In this document: positions 22,626 through 30,127 of the stretch, piece after piece
Layout: every line of letters begins with the position of its first letter
Numbering within the stretch: position 1 is the stretch's first letter
Assembly: GCA_963715455.1 (NCBI GenBank)
Contig: OY970245.1
Location: 1,922,001 to 1,986,000, forward strand
DNA: 64,000 bases
From: VRUE01 sp963715455
Lineage (GTDB): Bacteria; Actinomycetota; Thermoleophilia; Solirubrobacterales; 70-9
Direction of reading: 5' to 3'
The notes under the pieces: model-generated
What the model saw: the letters and a program-made list of their open reading frames with translations, nothing else
The model's database searches: none
What the model was told of the DNA's origin: nothing
Translations under genes and position numbers: made by a program

Positions 22626-23576
22626 TCAGGAACTGACCTTACTCGGTCGATCGACCTCACTCGGCTTCTCGACAAAGTCGAGCCACTCGAGGTACTCCTC
22701 GGCGCGCCCATAGAGCGCGTCGACGAACTTGGCCTGCACATGGCGGGTGATCTCGCCCGGATCGCCCAGCGGGTGGTCGTCGACCTCGCGCACCGGCACG
22801 AGCTCGGCGGCGGTGCCGGTGAGGAAGACCTCCTCGGCGAGGTAGAGCTCGGCGCGGGCGACGTCGCGCTCGACCACGGTGTAACCGAGGTCGCGGGCGA
22901 TCTGGATCACCGATTTGCGGTTGATCCCGTCGAGGATCGAGGCGACGTGCGGCGGCGTGACGATCTGGCCGTCGCGCACCAGGAAGATGTTCTCGCCGGA
23001 GCCCTCGCAGACGAAGCCGCGCTCGTCGAGCAGGATCGCCTCCTCGTAGCCGGCGTTGGTCGATTCCGTCTTGGCAAGGATCGAGTTGAGGTACTGGCCC
23101 GAGGCCTTGGCGTGCGGGATCAGACCACCGGGGCCGATGCGACGCCAGCTCGAGACCTTTGCCCGGATGCCGTGCTTCTGCCCCTCCTCGCCCAGGTATG
23201 CGCCCCAGGGGAAGGCGGCGATGATCACGTCGATCGGCGCGTCGGTCGCGTAGAGACCGAGGTCGCCGTAGCCGCGGAAGGCGAGCGGGCGGATGTAGCA
23301 GGAGCCGAGCCCGTTGCGGCGGATCAGCTCACGCGTCGCCTCGCCGATCTGCTCGGTCGAGTAGGGCAGGCCGAGGTAGTAGAGCTCAGCCGACTTGGCC
23401 AACCGCTCGAGATGGTCCATGTGGCGGAACACCGCCGGGCCGCGCTCGGTCTCGTAGCAGCGCACCCCCTCGAAGACACCCGTCCCGTAGTGCAGGGCGT
23501 GGCTGAGGACGTGCACCTTGGCGTCCTCCCAGGGCACGAACTCGCCGTTATGCCAGATCAGCTCCGCCGTCTCCAT
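22626..23576 (-). CDS. ilvE: IlvE, branched-chain amino acid aminotransferase
   Basis: Class IV PLP aminotransferase that makes the last step to valine, leucine and isoleucine. The 316-aa protein has the PLP lysine in PHAKASGQYLNS, the N-terminal segment HALHYGTGVFEG, and the GSGENIF and FLTGTAAE signatures. The stop of leuB is 17 bases upstream of its ATG (23576), so the two are probably one transcript. The D-amino acid transferase and 4-amino-4-deoxychorismate lyase relatives are shorter and lack this context. Confidence 0.93.
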   Translation of the reverse strand: METAELIWHNGEFVPWEDAKVHVLSHALHYGTGVFEGVRCYETERGPAVFRHMDHLERLAKSAELYYLGLPYSTEQIGEATRELIRRNGLGSCYIRPLAFRGYGDLGLYATDAPIDVIIAAFPWGAYLGEEGQKHGIRAKVSSWRRIGPGGLIPHAKASGQYLNSILAKTESTNAGYEEAILLDERGFVCEGSGENIFLVRDGQIVTPPHVASILDGINRKSVIQIARDLGYTVVERDVARAELYLAEEVFLTGTAAELVPVREVDDHPLGDPGEITRHVQAKFVDALYGRAEEYLEWLDFVEKPSEVDRPSKVSS

Positions 23577-23593
23577 GGTGCGAGAAGTATGCC

Positions 23594-24670
23594 CTAAAAA
23601 GCGGCGAGCTTCGACAGGACTGCGTCGGTGATCTCGGCGGTGCCGATAGCTGTCTCTCCTTGGGCGGCGAGGTCGGGGGTGCGCAGGCCCTGGGCGAGCA
23701 CAGCGTCTACGGCTGACTCGATGCGGGCGGCGTCATCGGGCCTGGAGAGTCCGTGGCGCAGCATCATCGCCGCCGAGAGGAAGGTGGCGAGCGGGTTGGC
23801 GATGCCCTGGCCGGCGATGTCGGGGGCCGAGCCGTGGACCGGCTCGAAGAGACCCGGCTCGCCCTCGGCGCCGAGACTGGCCGAAGGCAGCATCCCCAGC
23901 GAACCAGTGAGCATCGCTGACTCGTCGCTGAGGATGTCGCCGAAGAGGTTCTCGGTGACGATCACGTCGAACTCGGCCGGGCGCGAGACGAGCTGCATGG
24001 CGGCGTTGTCGACCAGTAGGTGGTCGAGCTCGACCTCGGGGTACTCCGGGGCAATGCGGCCGACCACCTCGCGCCAGAGGCGCGAGGTCTCCAGCACGTT
24101 GGCCTTGTCGACCGAGGTGACGCGCGGCTTGCGATCGCTGCCGGCGGCGCGTCGCTGGGCGGCTTCGAAGCCGACCCGGGCGATGCGCTCGATTTCCGCT
24201 GCCGAGTACTCGCAGGTGTCGTGGGCGACATCTCCGTCGCGCCCGCTATCACCGAAATAGATCCCCCCGGTCAGCTCGCGCACGACGAGCAGGTCGGTGC
24301 CGGCGATGCGCTCCTCGCGCAGTGGGCTGGCGCCGACCAGAGCCGGACTGGGACGAACTGGACGCAGGTTGGCGTAGAGGCCCATGCCCTTGCGCAGGCC
24401 AAGCAGCCCCTGCTCGGGGCGCGGCGCATCGGGGTCGGTCGTGTCCCACTTGGGCCCGCCAACAGCGCCGAGCAGCACGGCGTCAGCCGCCTTGCAGGCA
24501 ACGAGGACCTCCTCAGTCAAGGCGACGCCATGGGCGTCGATCGAGCAGCCGCCCATCAGCTCTTCGCTGAACTCGAACTCGCCGAGGGTCGCGAGCAGGC
24601 GCTGTGCCGCACCAACAATCTCGGGGCCGATGCCATCGCCGGGCAGCAGGATTATGCGCGGGTTGGCCAC
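23594..24670 (-). CDS. leuB: LeuB, 3-isopropylmalate dehydrogenase
   Basis: NAD-dependent oxidative decarboxylation of 3-isopropylmalate in leucine synthesis, and of methylmalate in the citramalate route to isoleucine. The 358 aa contain LLPGDGIGPEI at the N-terminus, RELTGGIYFG, the catalytic Lys in VDKANVLETSRLW, and NLFGDILSDESAMLTGSLG near residue 240. The GTG start at 24670 has no ribosome site, but TAAAGT lies 6 bases upstream, so the transcript may be leaderless. Confidence 0.95.
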   Translation of the reverse strand: MANPRIILLPGDGIGPEIVGAAQRLLATLGEFEFSEELMGGCSIDAHGVALTEEVLVACKAADAVLLGAVGGPKWDTTDPDAPRPEQGLLGLRKGMGLYANLRPVRPSPALVGASPLREERIAGTDLLVVRELTGGIYFGDSGRDGDVAHDTCEYSAAEIERIARVGFEAAQRRAAGSDRKPRVTSVDKANVLETSRLWREVVGRIAPEYPEVELDHLLVDNAAMQLVSRPAEFDVIVTENLFGDILSDESAMLTGSLGMLPSASLGAEGEPGLFEPVHGSAPDIAGQGIANPLATFLSAAMMLRHGLSRPDDAARIESAVDAVLAQGLRTPDLAAQGETAIGTAEITDAVLSKLAAF

Positions 24671-24682
24671 GCGCGCACTTTA
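24671..24682 (-). promoter_or_regulatory. Leaderless-type -10 box of leuB
   Basis: TAAAGT (24682-24677) followed by GCGCGC and then the GTG start. The 65-base gap to the upstream secreted-protein gene has no strong hairpin. Confidence 0.45.
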
Positions 24683-24735
24683 TTCGGCCGAGTGGGCAGC
24701 AGGCACCGAAGCTCTCCCGCTCCGCCGGTTCGAGC

Positions 24736-25704
24736 TTAGTTGCAGATCACCGCCGGGGTGAAGGTGCCGATCGCGGTGACGATTTCAAAGGCCTCCGCTT
24801 TGTTGGCGACCAGGCATTTGGCACCGGTCACGCAGCTGGCTCCGGCTGTGAGGCTTGTCCCTTTGCATTTGGTCTCCCCCGGCCAGGGATCGATCACATC
24901 GAAGTTCGTGGGATCCGTCACTTTGACGTCCGTGATGTTCCACCTGGCGGTGCCAGTGTTTTTGACTTCGAGTTTTTTCGACTGCCCGAGAGTCATCGTC
25001 AGCACGCCAGGCGTAATCGTGACCCCTACGGTGTCCTGTGCCATGGCGAGCGTCCCGGCATTCGGCGCAAGCAGCACATAGCCAGCCGAAAGAGCCCCGG
25101 ACGCAGGGCAAAGAACCCCGCCGCTGACCTTTTCCGCACTCACTTTGCTGGCTTCGATCTGCCCAGGTTCCCCACCGTTGACCGAGAAAACGAGTTCTTT
25201 TGCGGCATATCCACAACTTAGGGAGCCGAAGCAACTGCTGAAGACGAGGCCGGGGTTGCCTTTTTCACCGCCGGTGATGGTGAGTGACCCGTTGCCTTCT
25301 TTCCCGGGTTTCCCGAGAGCATTGAACGGCAGCGGTTCAGCTTTTGCGGATGAGCATGTCCCTTTGCAGCTCGAGAAGGCCAGCGATTCGATCTTGCCTT
25401 CCATGCCTTTGCCGACCCCAAGGTCTTTTTCGTTTTTCCATGACAGGGTGGATTTGCAGGTGACTTTGAATTCGCCAGCGACGAACACCGCTTCGGCAGC
25501 TGAGCCTTCCACCACCGTCGGTTCCGCGTAGGGCGCGGCGCAAGCTTCTACTTCTTCTTCAACTAACTGCAGGCTTTCTTCGCAAAGCACGTCCGCGCTT
25601 GCGCTGGCGCCAGGTAGCACGAGGAAGAGGAGGAGGCCAACAGCGGCCAGAGAGATCAGCTTCGCCAGCGTCACCTCAAACGAGATCGCCAGGGGGCGGA
25701 GCAT
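24736..25704 (-). CDS. Secreted Cys-rich protein of unknown function
   Basis: A 322-aa exported protein. From ATG 25704 the N-terminus has a hydrophobic stretch (residues about 16-30) ending in GASASA, a good signal-peptidase site. The middle has four close cysteine pairs (for example SSCKGTC and SSCFGSLSCG) and VTCKSTLSW. The C-terminal 90 residues (LEVKNTGTARWNITDV, then TLTAGASC-like SLTAGASC) look like an immunoglobulin-like choice-of-anchor or abnormal-spindle-type domain. It is related to the truncated gene at 1-405. TAAAAT stands 8 bases before the ATG with no Shine-Dalgarno. The longer open frame upstream overlaps the methyltransferase gene and is unlikely to be used. Codon GC is lower than in the neighbours. 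Confidence 0.75.
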   Translation of the reverse strand: MLRPLAISFEVTLAKLISLAAVGLLLFLVLPGASASADVLCEESLQLVEEEVEACAAPYAEPTVVEGSAAEAVFVAGEFKVTCKSTLSWKNEKDLGVGKGMEGKIESLAFSSCKGTCSSAKAEPLPFNALGKPGKEGNGSLTITGGEKGNPGLVFSSCFGSLSCGYAAKELVFSVNGGEPGQIEASKVSAEKVSGGVLCPASGALSAGYVLLAPNAGTLAMAQDTVGVTITPGVLTMTLGQSKKLEVKNTGTARWNITDVKVTDPTNFDVIDPWPGETKCKGTSLTAGASCVTGAKCLVANKAEAFEIVTAIGTFTPAVICN

Positions 25705-25718
25705 GGTCGAAGATTTTA
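25705..25718 (-). promoter_or_regulatory. Leaderless-type -10 box of the secreted-protein gene
   Basis: TAAAAT (25718-25713), then CTTCGACC and the ATG at 25704. This separates the gene from the methyltransferase gene, which ends at 25724. Confidence 0.45.
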
Positions 25719-25723
25719 GAGCA

Positions 25724-26491
25724 TTAAGCGCGCGCCTCGATGTTGAGGCGCACATAGTCCAGAGTGAGGGGCTTCTCGGCGAGGTCGAGAACAGCTTCGG
25801 CAAAGGGTTGGCGCAGCTCCTCGGGCAGCCTGGCCAGGTGAGGGCCGAGGGTCACGGTCATCGTGAACTTGAGCGGGTCCGCGGGAGTCACCGGCTTCGG
25901 CTCCAGCCAGCAGCGCGCCTCGCTGAAGCCGGCTGCCTCGAGGCGGCGTTCGGTGTCGCCGGGGGCGGCGAAGTTCCACATGCCGGCCAGATCGGTCAGG
26001 TGGCGCGCGAACTCTGGCCGTGCCGCTACCGCCCTGATCGCAGCGGCGTGCTGAGCGACGTTGCCCTCGCCCCCGCATTGCGCGACCAGGCGTCCGCCAG
26101 GGCGGACCGCGCCGCGCAAGTGCCGGAAGAGGCGATCGTGATCGGTGATCCAGTGGAAGGTCGCGGTCGAGAAGACCAGGTCAACAGGCTCCTCGACCTG
26201 CAGCTCAGCAAGGTCGACGACGAGGTAGGCGGCTCGGTCGCCGAGTCGTTCGCGTGCCTTGGCGATCATCGCCTCCGAGCCGTCGACCGCCAGCAGGCGG
26301 CCAGCCGGCAGGCGCTTGACCAGCTCCTCGGTGACCCGACCGGAGCCGCAGCCGGCGTCGAGCACCGCCTCGTCGCCGTCCAGCTCAAGACGCTCGAGCA
26401 CCTCCACTCCCCAGGAGAACTGCGGGTCGGAGACGGCGTCATAGGTCTCGGCGTCCCACTCGATCGGGCCGCTGTTGATCGAGCGAGTCAT
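25724..26491 (-). CDS. Class I SAM-dependent methyltransferase, trans-aconitate methyltransferase-like
   Basis: A 255-aa Rossmann-fold methyltransferase. Motif I is VLDAGCGSGRV (residues about 43-53), the acidic residue that binds the SAM ribose is in LLAVDGSEAMI, and FSTATFHWI is the post-II segment seen in Tam (trans-aconitate 2-methyltransferase) and its relatives. Its start follows leuD by 10 bases, with GGCGGAG as ribosome site, so it is in the leuCD transcript. Trans-aconitate inhibits aconitase-family enzymes, so a detoxifying role beside leuCD is possible but only inferred. Confidence 0.8.
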   Translation of the reverse strand: MTRSINSGPIEWDAETYDAVSDPQFSWGVEVLERLELDGDEAVLDAGCGSGRVTEELVKRLPAGRLLAVDGSEAMIAKARERLGDRAAYLVVDLAELQVEEPVDLVFSTATFHWITDHDRLFRHLRGAVRPGGRLVAQCGGEGNVAQHAAAIRAVAARPEFARHLTDLAGMWNFAAPGDTERRLEAAGFSEARCWLEPKPVTPADPLKFTMTVTLGPHLARLPEELRQPFAEAVLDLAEKPLTLDYVRLNIEARA

Positions 26492-26501
26492 CTCCGCCGG
26501 C

Positions 26502-27065
26502 TCAGAGCGCCGTCGTCACCGGGCCACGCTCGGCGGCGCCGGACTGCTCGAAGGTGTCGATCGCGGCGGCATTCTCCAGGGTGATGCCGATGTCATCGAG
26601 GCCGTTGAGCAAGCGATGCTTGACGTCGGGCTCGACCGCGAACTCGAAGACGCCAGCAGCGCAGGTGACGGTCTCGTCATCGACGTCGATGCGGGCCTCG
26701 CCCGCCTCGGCGACGGCCCGGCAGTGCTGCTCGTCGAGGATCGCCGGCAGCAGCCCGACCTTCGTGCAGTTGGAATAGAAGATGTCGGCGAAGGAGGGCG
26801 CGACGATCGCCTGGAAGCCGAAGTCCTCCAGTGCCCAGGGGGCGTGCTCACGTGAGGAGCCGCAGCCGAAGTTGCGCCCGGTGACCAGGATCGGGTTCGG
26901 CTCCAGCTCGATCTCGCCGTCGCGGATCCAGTCGTAGAAGAGGAACTCACCGAAGCCGGTGCGCTCGACCCGCTTGAGGAACTGCTTGGGGATGATCTGG
27001 TCAGTGTCGACGTCGGCGCGGTCCAGCACCGAGACCTTGCCCTCGATCACATCTACAGGTCGCAT
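26502..27065 (-). CDS. leuD: LeuD, small subunit of 3-isopropylmalate dehydratase
   Basis: Swivel-domain subunit that joins LeuC to isomerise 2- to 3-isopropylmalate. The 187 aa include DVDTDQIIPKQFLK near the N-terminus and the RNFGCGSSREHAPWAL substrate loop around residue 68. The ATG at 27065 lies 2 bases after the leuC stop; a longer upward extension of the frame is only the overlap with leuC. Probably also used with citramalate-derived substrates for isoleucine. Confidence 0.96.
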   Translation of the reverse strand: MRPVDVIEGKVSVLDRADVDTDQIIPKQFLKRVERTGFGEFLFYDWIRDGEIELEPNPILVTGRNFGCGSSREHAPWALEDFGFQAIVAPSFADIFYSNCTKVGLLPAILDEQHCRAVAEAGEARIDVDDETVTCAAGVFEFAVEPDVKHRLLNGLDDIGITLENAAAIDTFEQSGAAERGPVTTAL

Positions 27066-27067
27066 GT

Positions 27068-28453
27068 CTAGCTCCAATCCCTGATGTCGACGAAGTGCCC
27101 CTCGATCGCGGCTGCCGCCGCCATCTTCGGGCTGACCAGGTGGGTGCGGCCGCCCTTGCCCTGGCGACCCTCGAAGTTGCGGTTCGAGGTCGAGGCGCAG
27201 CGCTCGCCCTCGATCAGGATGTCGGGGTTCATGCCGAGGCACATCGAGCAGCCCGCCTCGCGCCATTCGAAGCCGGCCGAGCGGAAAACGTCGTGCAGAC
27301 CCTCGGCTTCGGCCTCGCTCTTCACCTGCTGGGAGCCGGGCACCACCATCCCCCGCACCGAACCGGCGACCTTGCGCCCATCGACGATCGCCGCTGCCTC
27401 GCGTAGGTCCTCGATGCGCGAGTTGGTGCAGGAGCCGATGAAGACCCGTTCGGGCCGCACCTCGGTCATCGGCGTGCCGGGCTCCAGCGCCATATAGGCG
27501 AGGGCGCGTTCGGCCGAGTCGCGATCGGCGGGCGAGTCCATCGCGGCCGGGTCGGGAACCGAGTCGGTCACCTCGATGACCATGCCGGGAGTCGTGCCCC
27601 AGGTAACCATCGGCGAGAGGCTGGCGGCGTCAATCTCGACCTCGCTGTCGAAGTTCGCTCCCTCGTCGGTGGGCAGCTGGCGCCAGCGCTCCACGGCCGC
27701 GTCAAAATCCTGCGGCGCGGCCGGCTTGCCGCGCACCCACTCGAAGGTGGTCTCGTCGGGGGCGATCATGCCGGCCCGACCGCCGCCCTCGATCGTCATG
27801 TTGCAGATCGTCATCCGCCCCGGCATCGAGAGCACCTCGATCGCCGGGCCGGCGTACTCGACCGCGTGGCCGACCATGCCGCCGGTCCCCAGGCGACCGA
27901 TCGTCGCCAGGATCAGGTCCTTGGGCGTGACCCCGGCGCCCAGCTCACCGCTGTAGGAGATGCGCATCGTCTTCGGCCGCTTCTGCACCAGGCACTGGGT
28001 GGCCAGCACGTGCTCGACCTCGGAGGTGCCGATGCCGAAGGCCAGCGAGCCGAAGGCGCCATGGGTGGAGGTGTGACTGTCGCCGCAGACGATCGTCATG
28101 CCCGGCTGGGTCACCCCCAGCTCAGGGCCGATCACGTGCACGATCCCCTGGCGCTCGGAGCCCAGCGAGTAGATCGGGATGCCGAACTCCGCGCAGTTGC
28201 GCTCCAGCGTCTCGACCTGGATGCGAGAGAGCTCGTCGGCGATCAGGCGGGCAGCCATCGTCCCGTCGGTGGGCACGTTGTGGTCGGCGGTGGCGATCGT
28301 CTTGTCGGGCCGGCGCACCGCGCGATTGGCCAGCCGCAGGCCATCGAAGGCCTGCGGCGATGTCACCTCGTGCACCAGGTGCAGGTCGATGTAGATCAAG
28401 CCATCGGAGACCTCGTGGGCCTCCCAGAGCTTGTCGAACATGGTTTGCGGCAT
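27068..28453 (-). CDS. leuC: LeuC, large subunit of 3-isopropylmalate dehydratase
   Basis: Aconitase-family subunit with a 4Fe-4S cluster. The three cluster cysteines are in GSCTNSR and in CSMCLGMNPD. Other signatures are CGDSHTSTHGAFG and the FEGRQGKGGRTHLVSP segment near the C-terminus. I chose ATG 28453 over GTG 28456 because AAGGAGG then stands at a 6-base gap; the protein is 461 aa. This ATG overlaps the stop of the regulator gene upstream (TGATG). Confidence 0.96.
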   Translation of the reverse strand: MPQTMFDKLWEAHEVSDGLIYIDLHLVHEVTSPQAFDGLRLANRAVRRPDKTIATADHNVPTDGTMAARLIADELSRIQVETLERNCAEFGIPIYSLGSERQGIVHVIGPELGVTQPGMTIVCGDSHTSTHGAFGSLAFGIGTSEVEHVLATQCLVQKRPKTMRISYSGELGAGVTPKDLILATIGRLGTGGMVGHAVEYAGPAIEVLSMPGRMTICNMTIEGGGRAGMIAPDETTFEWVRGKPAAPQDFDAAVERWRQLPTDEGANFDSEVEIDAASLSPMVTWGTTPGMVIEVTDSVPDPAAMDSPADRDSAERALAYMALEPGTPMTEVRPERVFIGSCTNSRIEDLREAAAIVDGRKVAGSVRGMVVPGSQQVKSEAEAEGLHDVFRSAGFEWREAGCSMCLGMNPDILIEGERCASTSNRNFEGRQGKGGRTHLVSPKMAAAAAIEGHFVDIRDWS

Positions 28454-29049
28454 CACGACCTCCTTAGCCCGGCGGCGATAACGGCGAGGAAGCGGGTCGG
28501 TTCCTCACCTTCGTTCTCAAAATGATGAGGCAGATCAGCATCGAAGGTGACGCTGTCGCCCTCGCTCAGCTCGTGGCGGGTGCCGTCGACGACCAGCGCC
28601 AGGGTGCCAGCCAGGACCACGGCCGTCTCGCGGCTGCCCGGCTCGTGCATCGGTGGATCCTTGCGGCCGCCTGTCGTCGCGCCGGCATCGAGGCTGTGCA
28701 GGGAGACGTCGGCGCGCTGCCCGGGCAGCGGCGGCGTCAGCTCCTCGAAGCGGTGCCCCCCACGCTCCAGCTGCCGCCGCTCGCCAGCCCGGCTGACGGC
28801 GACGTGCTCGCCCTCGTCGAGACGCAGCAGCTGAGAGAGCGTCAGCTCCAACCCGGCGGCAATCTTCGCCGCCACCGCCAGCGTCGGGCTGGTCTCCCCC
28901 CGCTCGACCTGGGAGAGCATCGGCGCGCTAACGCCCGAGCGCTCCCCGAGGTCGCGCAACGAGAGCCCCATCGCCTCACGCAGCGCCCGCGCCCGGCCAC
29001 CGATCTCAGGTGCGGTGGAGATCGCTACTTGCTTCTCTGCCACTCTCAT
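28453..29049 (-). CDS. XRE-family regulator with C-terminal cupin domain
   Basis: A 198-aa DNA-binding protein: helix-turn-helix at about residues 17-72 (ALREAMGLSLRDLGERSGVSAPMLSQVERGETSPTL in outline; key segments SLRDLGERSGV and MLSQVERG), then a cupin sensor domain at about 105-195 (MHEPGSRETAVVLAGTL region, LSEGDSVTF, PHHFEN). This layout is common in SutR/PuuR-type regulators that sense a small metabolite. It leads the leuC-leuD-methyltransferase operon and its stop overlaps the leuC start, so it probably controls its own operon. Two TACAATCG repeats just upstream are candidate operators. Confidence 0.88.
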   Translation of the reverse strand: MRVAEKQVAISTAPEIGGRARALREAMGLSLRDLGERSGVSAPMLSQVERGETSPTLAVAAKIAAGLELTLSQLLRLDEGEHVAVSRAGERRQLERGGHRFEELTPPLPGQRADVSLHSLDAGATTGGRKDPPMHEPGSRETAVVLAGTLALVVDGTRHELSEGDSVTFDADLPHHFENEGEEPTRFLAVIAAGLRRS

Positions 29050-29077
29050 TACAATCGTACGCTATCACATACAATCG
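29050..29077. promoter_or_regulatory. Direct-repeat operator candidate upstream of the XRE-cupin gene
   Basis: TACAATCG occurs at 29050-29057 and again at 29070-29077 on the plus strand, 20 bases apart, about two helical turns. Between them, on the minus strand, is TAGCGT, a possible -10 that lies 9 bases before the regulator ATG. No Shine-Dalgarno is present. A repressor bound to the repeats would cover the promoter. Confidence 0.45.
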
Positions 29078-29089
29078 CGCCAAACCTCG

Positions 29090-30064
29090 TTATTGCGCCT
29101 CATAGACATAGGAACGAGGTTTCGCGGGGACGAGCAGTCGGCGCAGGTCGCGGGCGAGGGGCTCCGGGCGATTCAGCTGCCGCCAGGTGACTCGAATCAC
29201 GCGCCATCCAGCCACGTGCATGCGTCGATCGCGTTCACGGTCGTGCTCGAATGCAGAGCGGGTCCGATGCGCCTCGTGCCCGTCGAGCTCAACGACGAGC
29301 CGCTGCTCGCGCCAAATGCAATCGGCCTGATAGGTCGTGGCCCCAAAGCGAAGGTTCACATTGGTTTCCGGCATCGGTAGATCCACCTTGGCCAGGAAGC
29401 GCAGGAAACGGTCCTCGAGACTGCTCCGCGATGTCCCGCCGGAGAGGCGGGAGAGGCTTTCGAGGGTCATTCCAACCAGCTTCGCTCCGCGCCTGCCTCG
29501 TCGCCGGCGGTAGACCTCTTCGAGCGTCGGGACCTGCGCCAGGCGGAAAAATTCTGCCTCTCGCACAGCGCGCTCGAATTCCCAAGGCAGCACGCAAGCC
29601 GCAACATCGAACAAGGTGCGGGCAACACAGGTAACCGGAATGCCTTCCCGCAGGGCGGTTTCGTCTGGTCGCAAGACACTGTGATGACGGCGCAGACCAG
29701 CAATTGGCGCCGTCGAGCGTGGAATCGTCACTTCGTGCTCTGCCGGCAACTTGACCCGCAGACCCCAGAGAGCTGCGGCCGATCGATGGCTGAGTACAGC
29801 GTCCTCGCCGGAAGCGAGGACGGCCGCCATCCACTCCCCCTTCGAGCCGATCGCACGATGACCCACCGCGTAGGTACCAGCGAAGACACCATGAAGACGT
29901 CCTATCGCGAGCCGATACGTGATCGCGTCGCCCCCCAGCCCCAGGCCCATCGCCTGCCTTCGGGACACCACGCCATGCTGTCGCCCGGCCAAATCCGCCA
30001 GCATCTTCTCGCGAGACCTCGAAGTTGCGCGCGCAGGAAGTGCGATCGAGGTCTCGCGGGGCAT
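29090..30064 (-). CDS. AbiEi-like antitoxin-domain protein with C-terminal DUF559 (endonuclease-like) domain
   Basis: A 324-aa protein with two parts. Residues about 20-70 (LAGRQHGVVSRRQAMGLGLGGDAITYRL) form the winged-helix domain seen in AbiEi-type antitoxins. Residues about 215-320 are a DUF559 domain of the PD-(D/E)XK nuclease fold: ADCIWREQRLVVELDGHEAH, then FEHDRERDRRM and WRVIRVTWRQL. No toxin (AbiEii-type nucleotidyltransferase) lies beside it. Such single proteins are common in multiple copies in soil actinobacteria and their function is unknown. A more typical start may be the ATG at 30004 (MLADLAGRQHG). Confidence 0.75.
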   Translation of the reverse strand: MPRETSIALPARATSRSREKMLADLAGRQHGVVSRRQAMGLGLGGDAITYRLAIGRLHGVFAGTYAVGHRAIGSKGEWMAAVLASGEDAVLSHRSAAALWGLRVKLPAEHEVTIPRSTAPIAGLRRHHSVLRPDETALREGIPVTCVARTLFDVAACVLPWEFERAVREAEFFRLAQVPTLEEVYRRRRGRRGAKLVGMTLESLSRLSGGTSRSSLEDRFLRFLAKVDLPMPETNVNLRFGATTYQADCIWREQRLVVELDGHEAHRTRSAFEHDRERDRRMHVAGWRVIRVTWRQLNRPEPLARDLRRLLVPAKPRSYVYEAQ

Positions 30065-30127
30065 GGGCCGACGGTGCCACCTGCGGCGTCACGGGTGGTG
30101 CGCACGGTCGCGCGGATGTGTGACGGT

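Noticed and set aside
24671..24735. GGTTCGAGC-like string suggesting a tRNA T-arm
   Set aside because: The gap is only 65 bases and shows no acceptor or anticodon stem.
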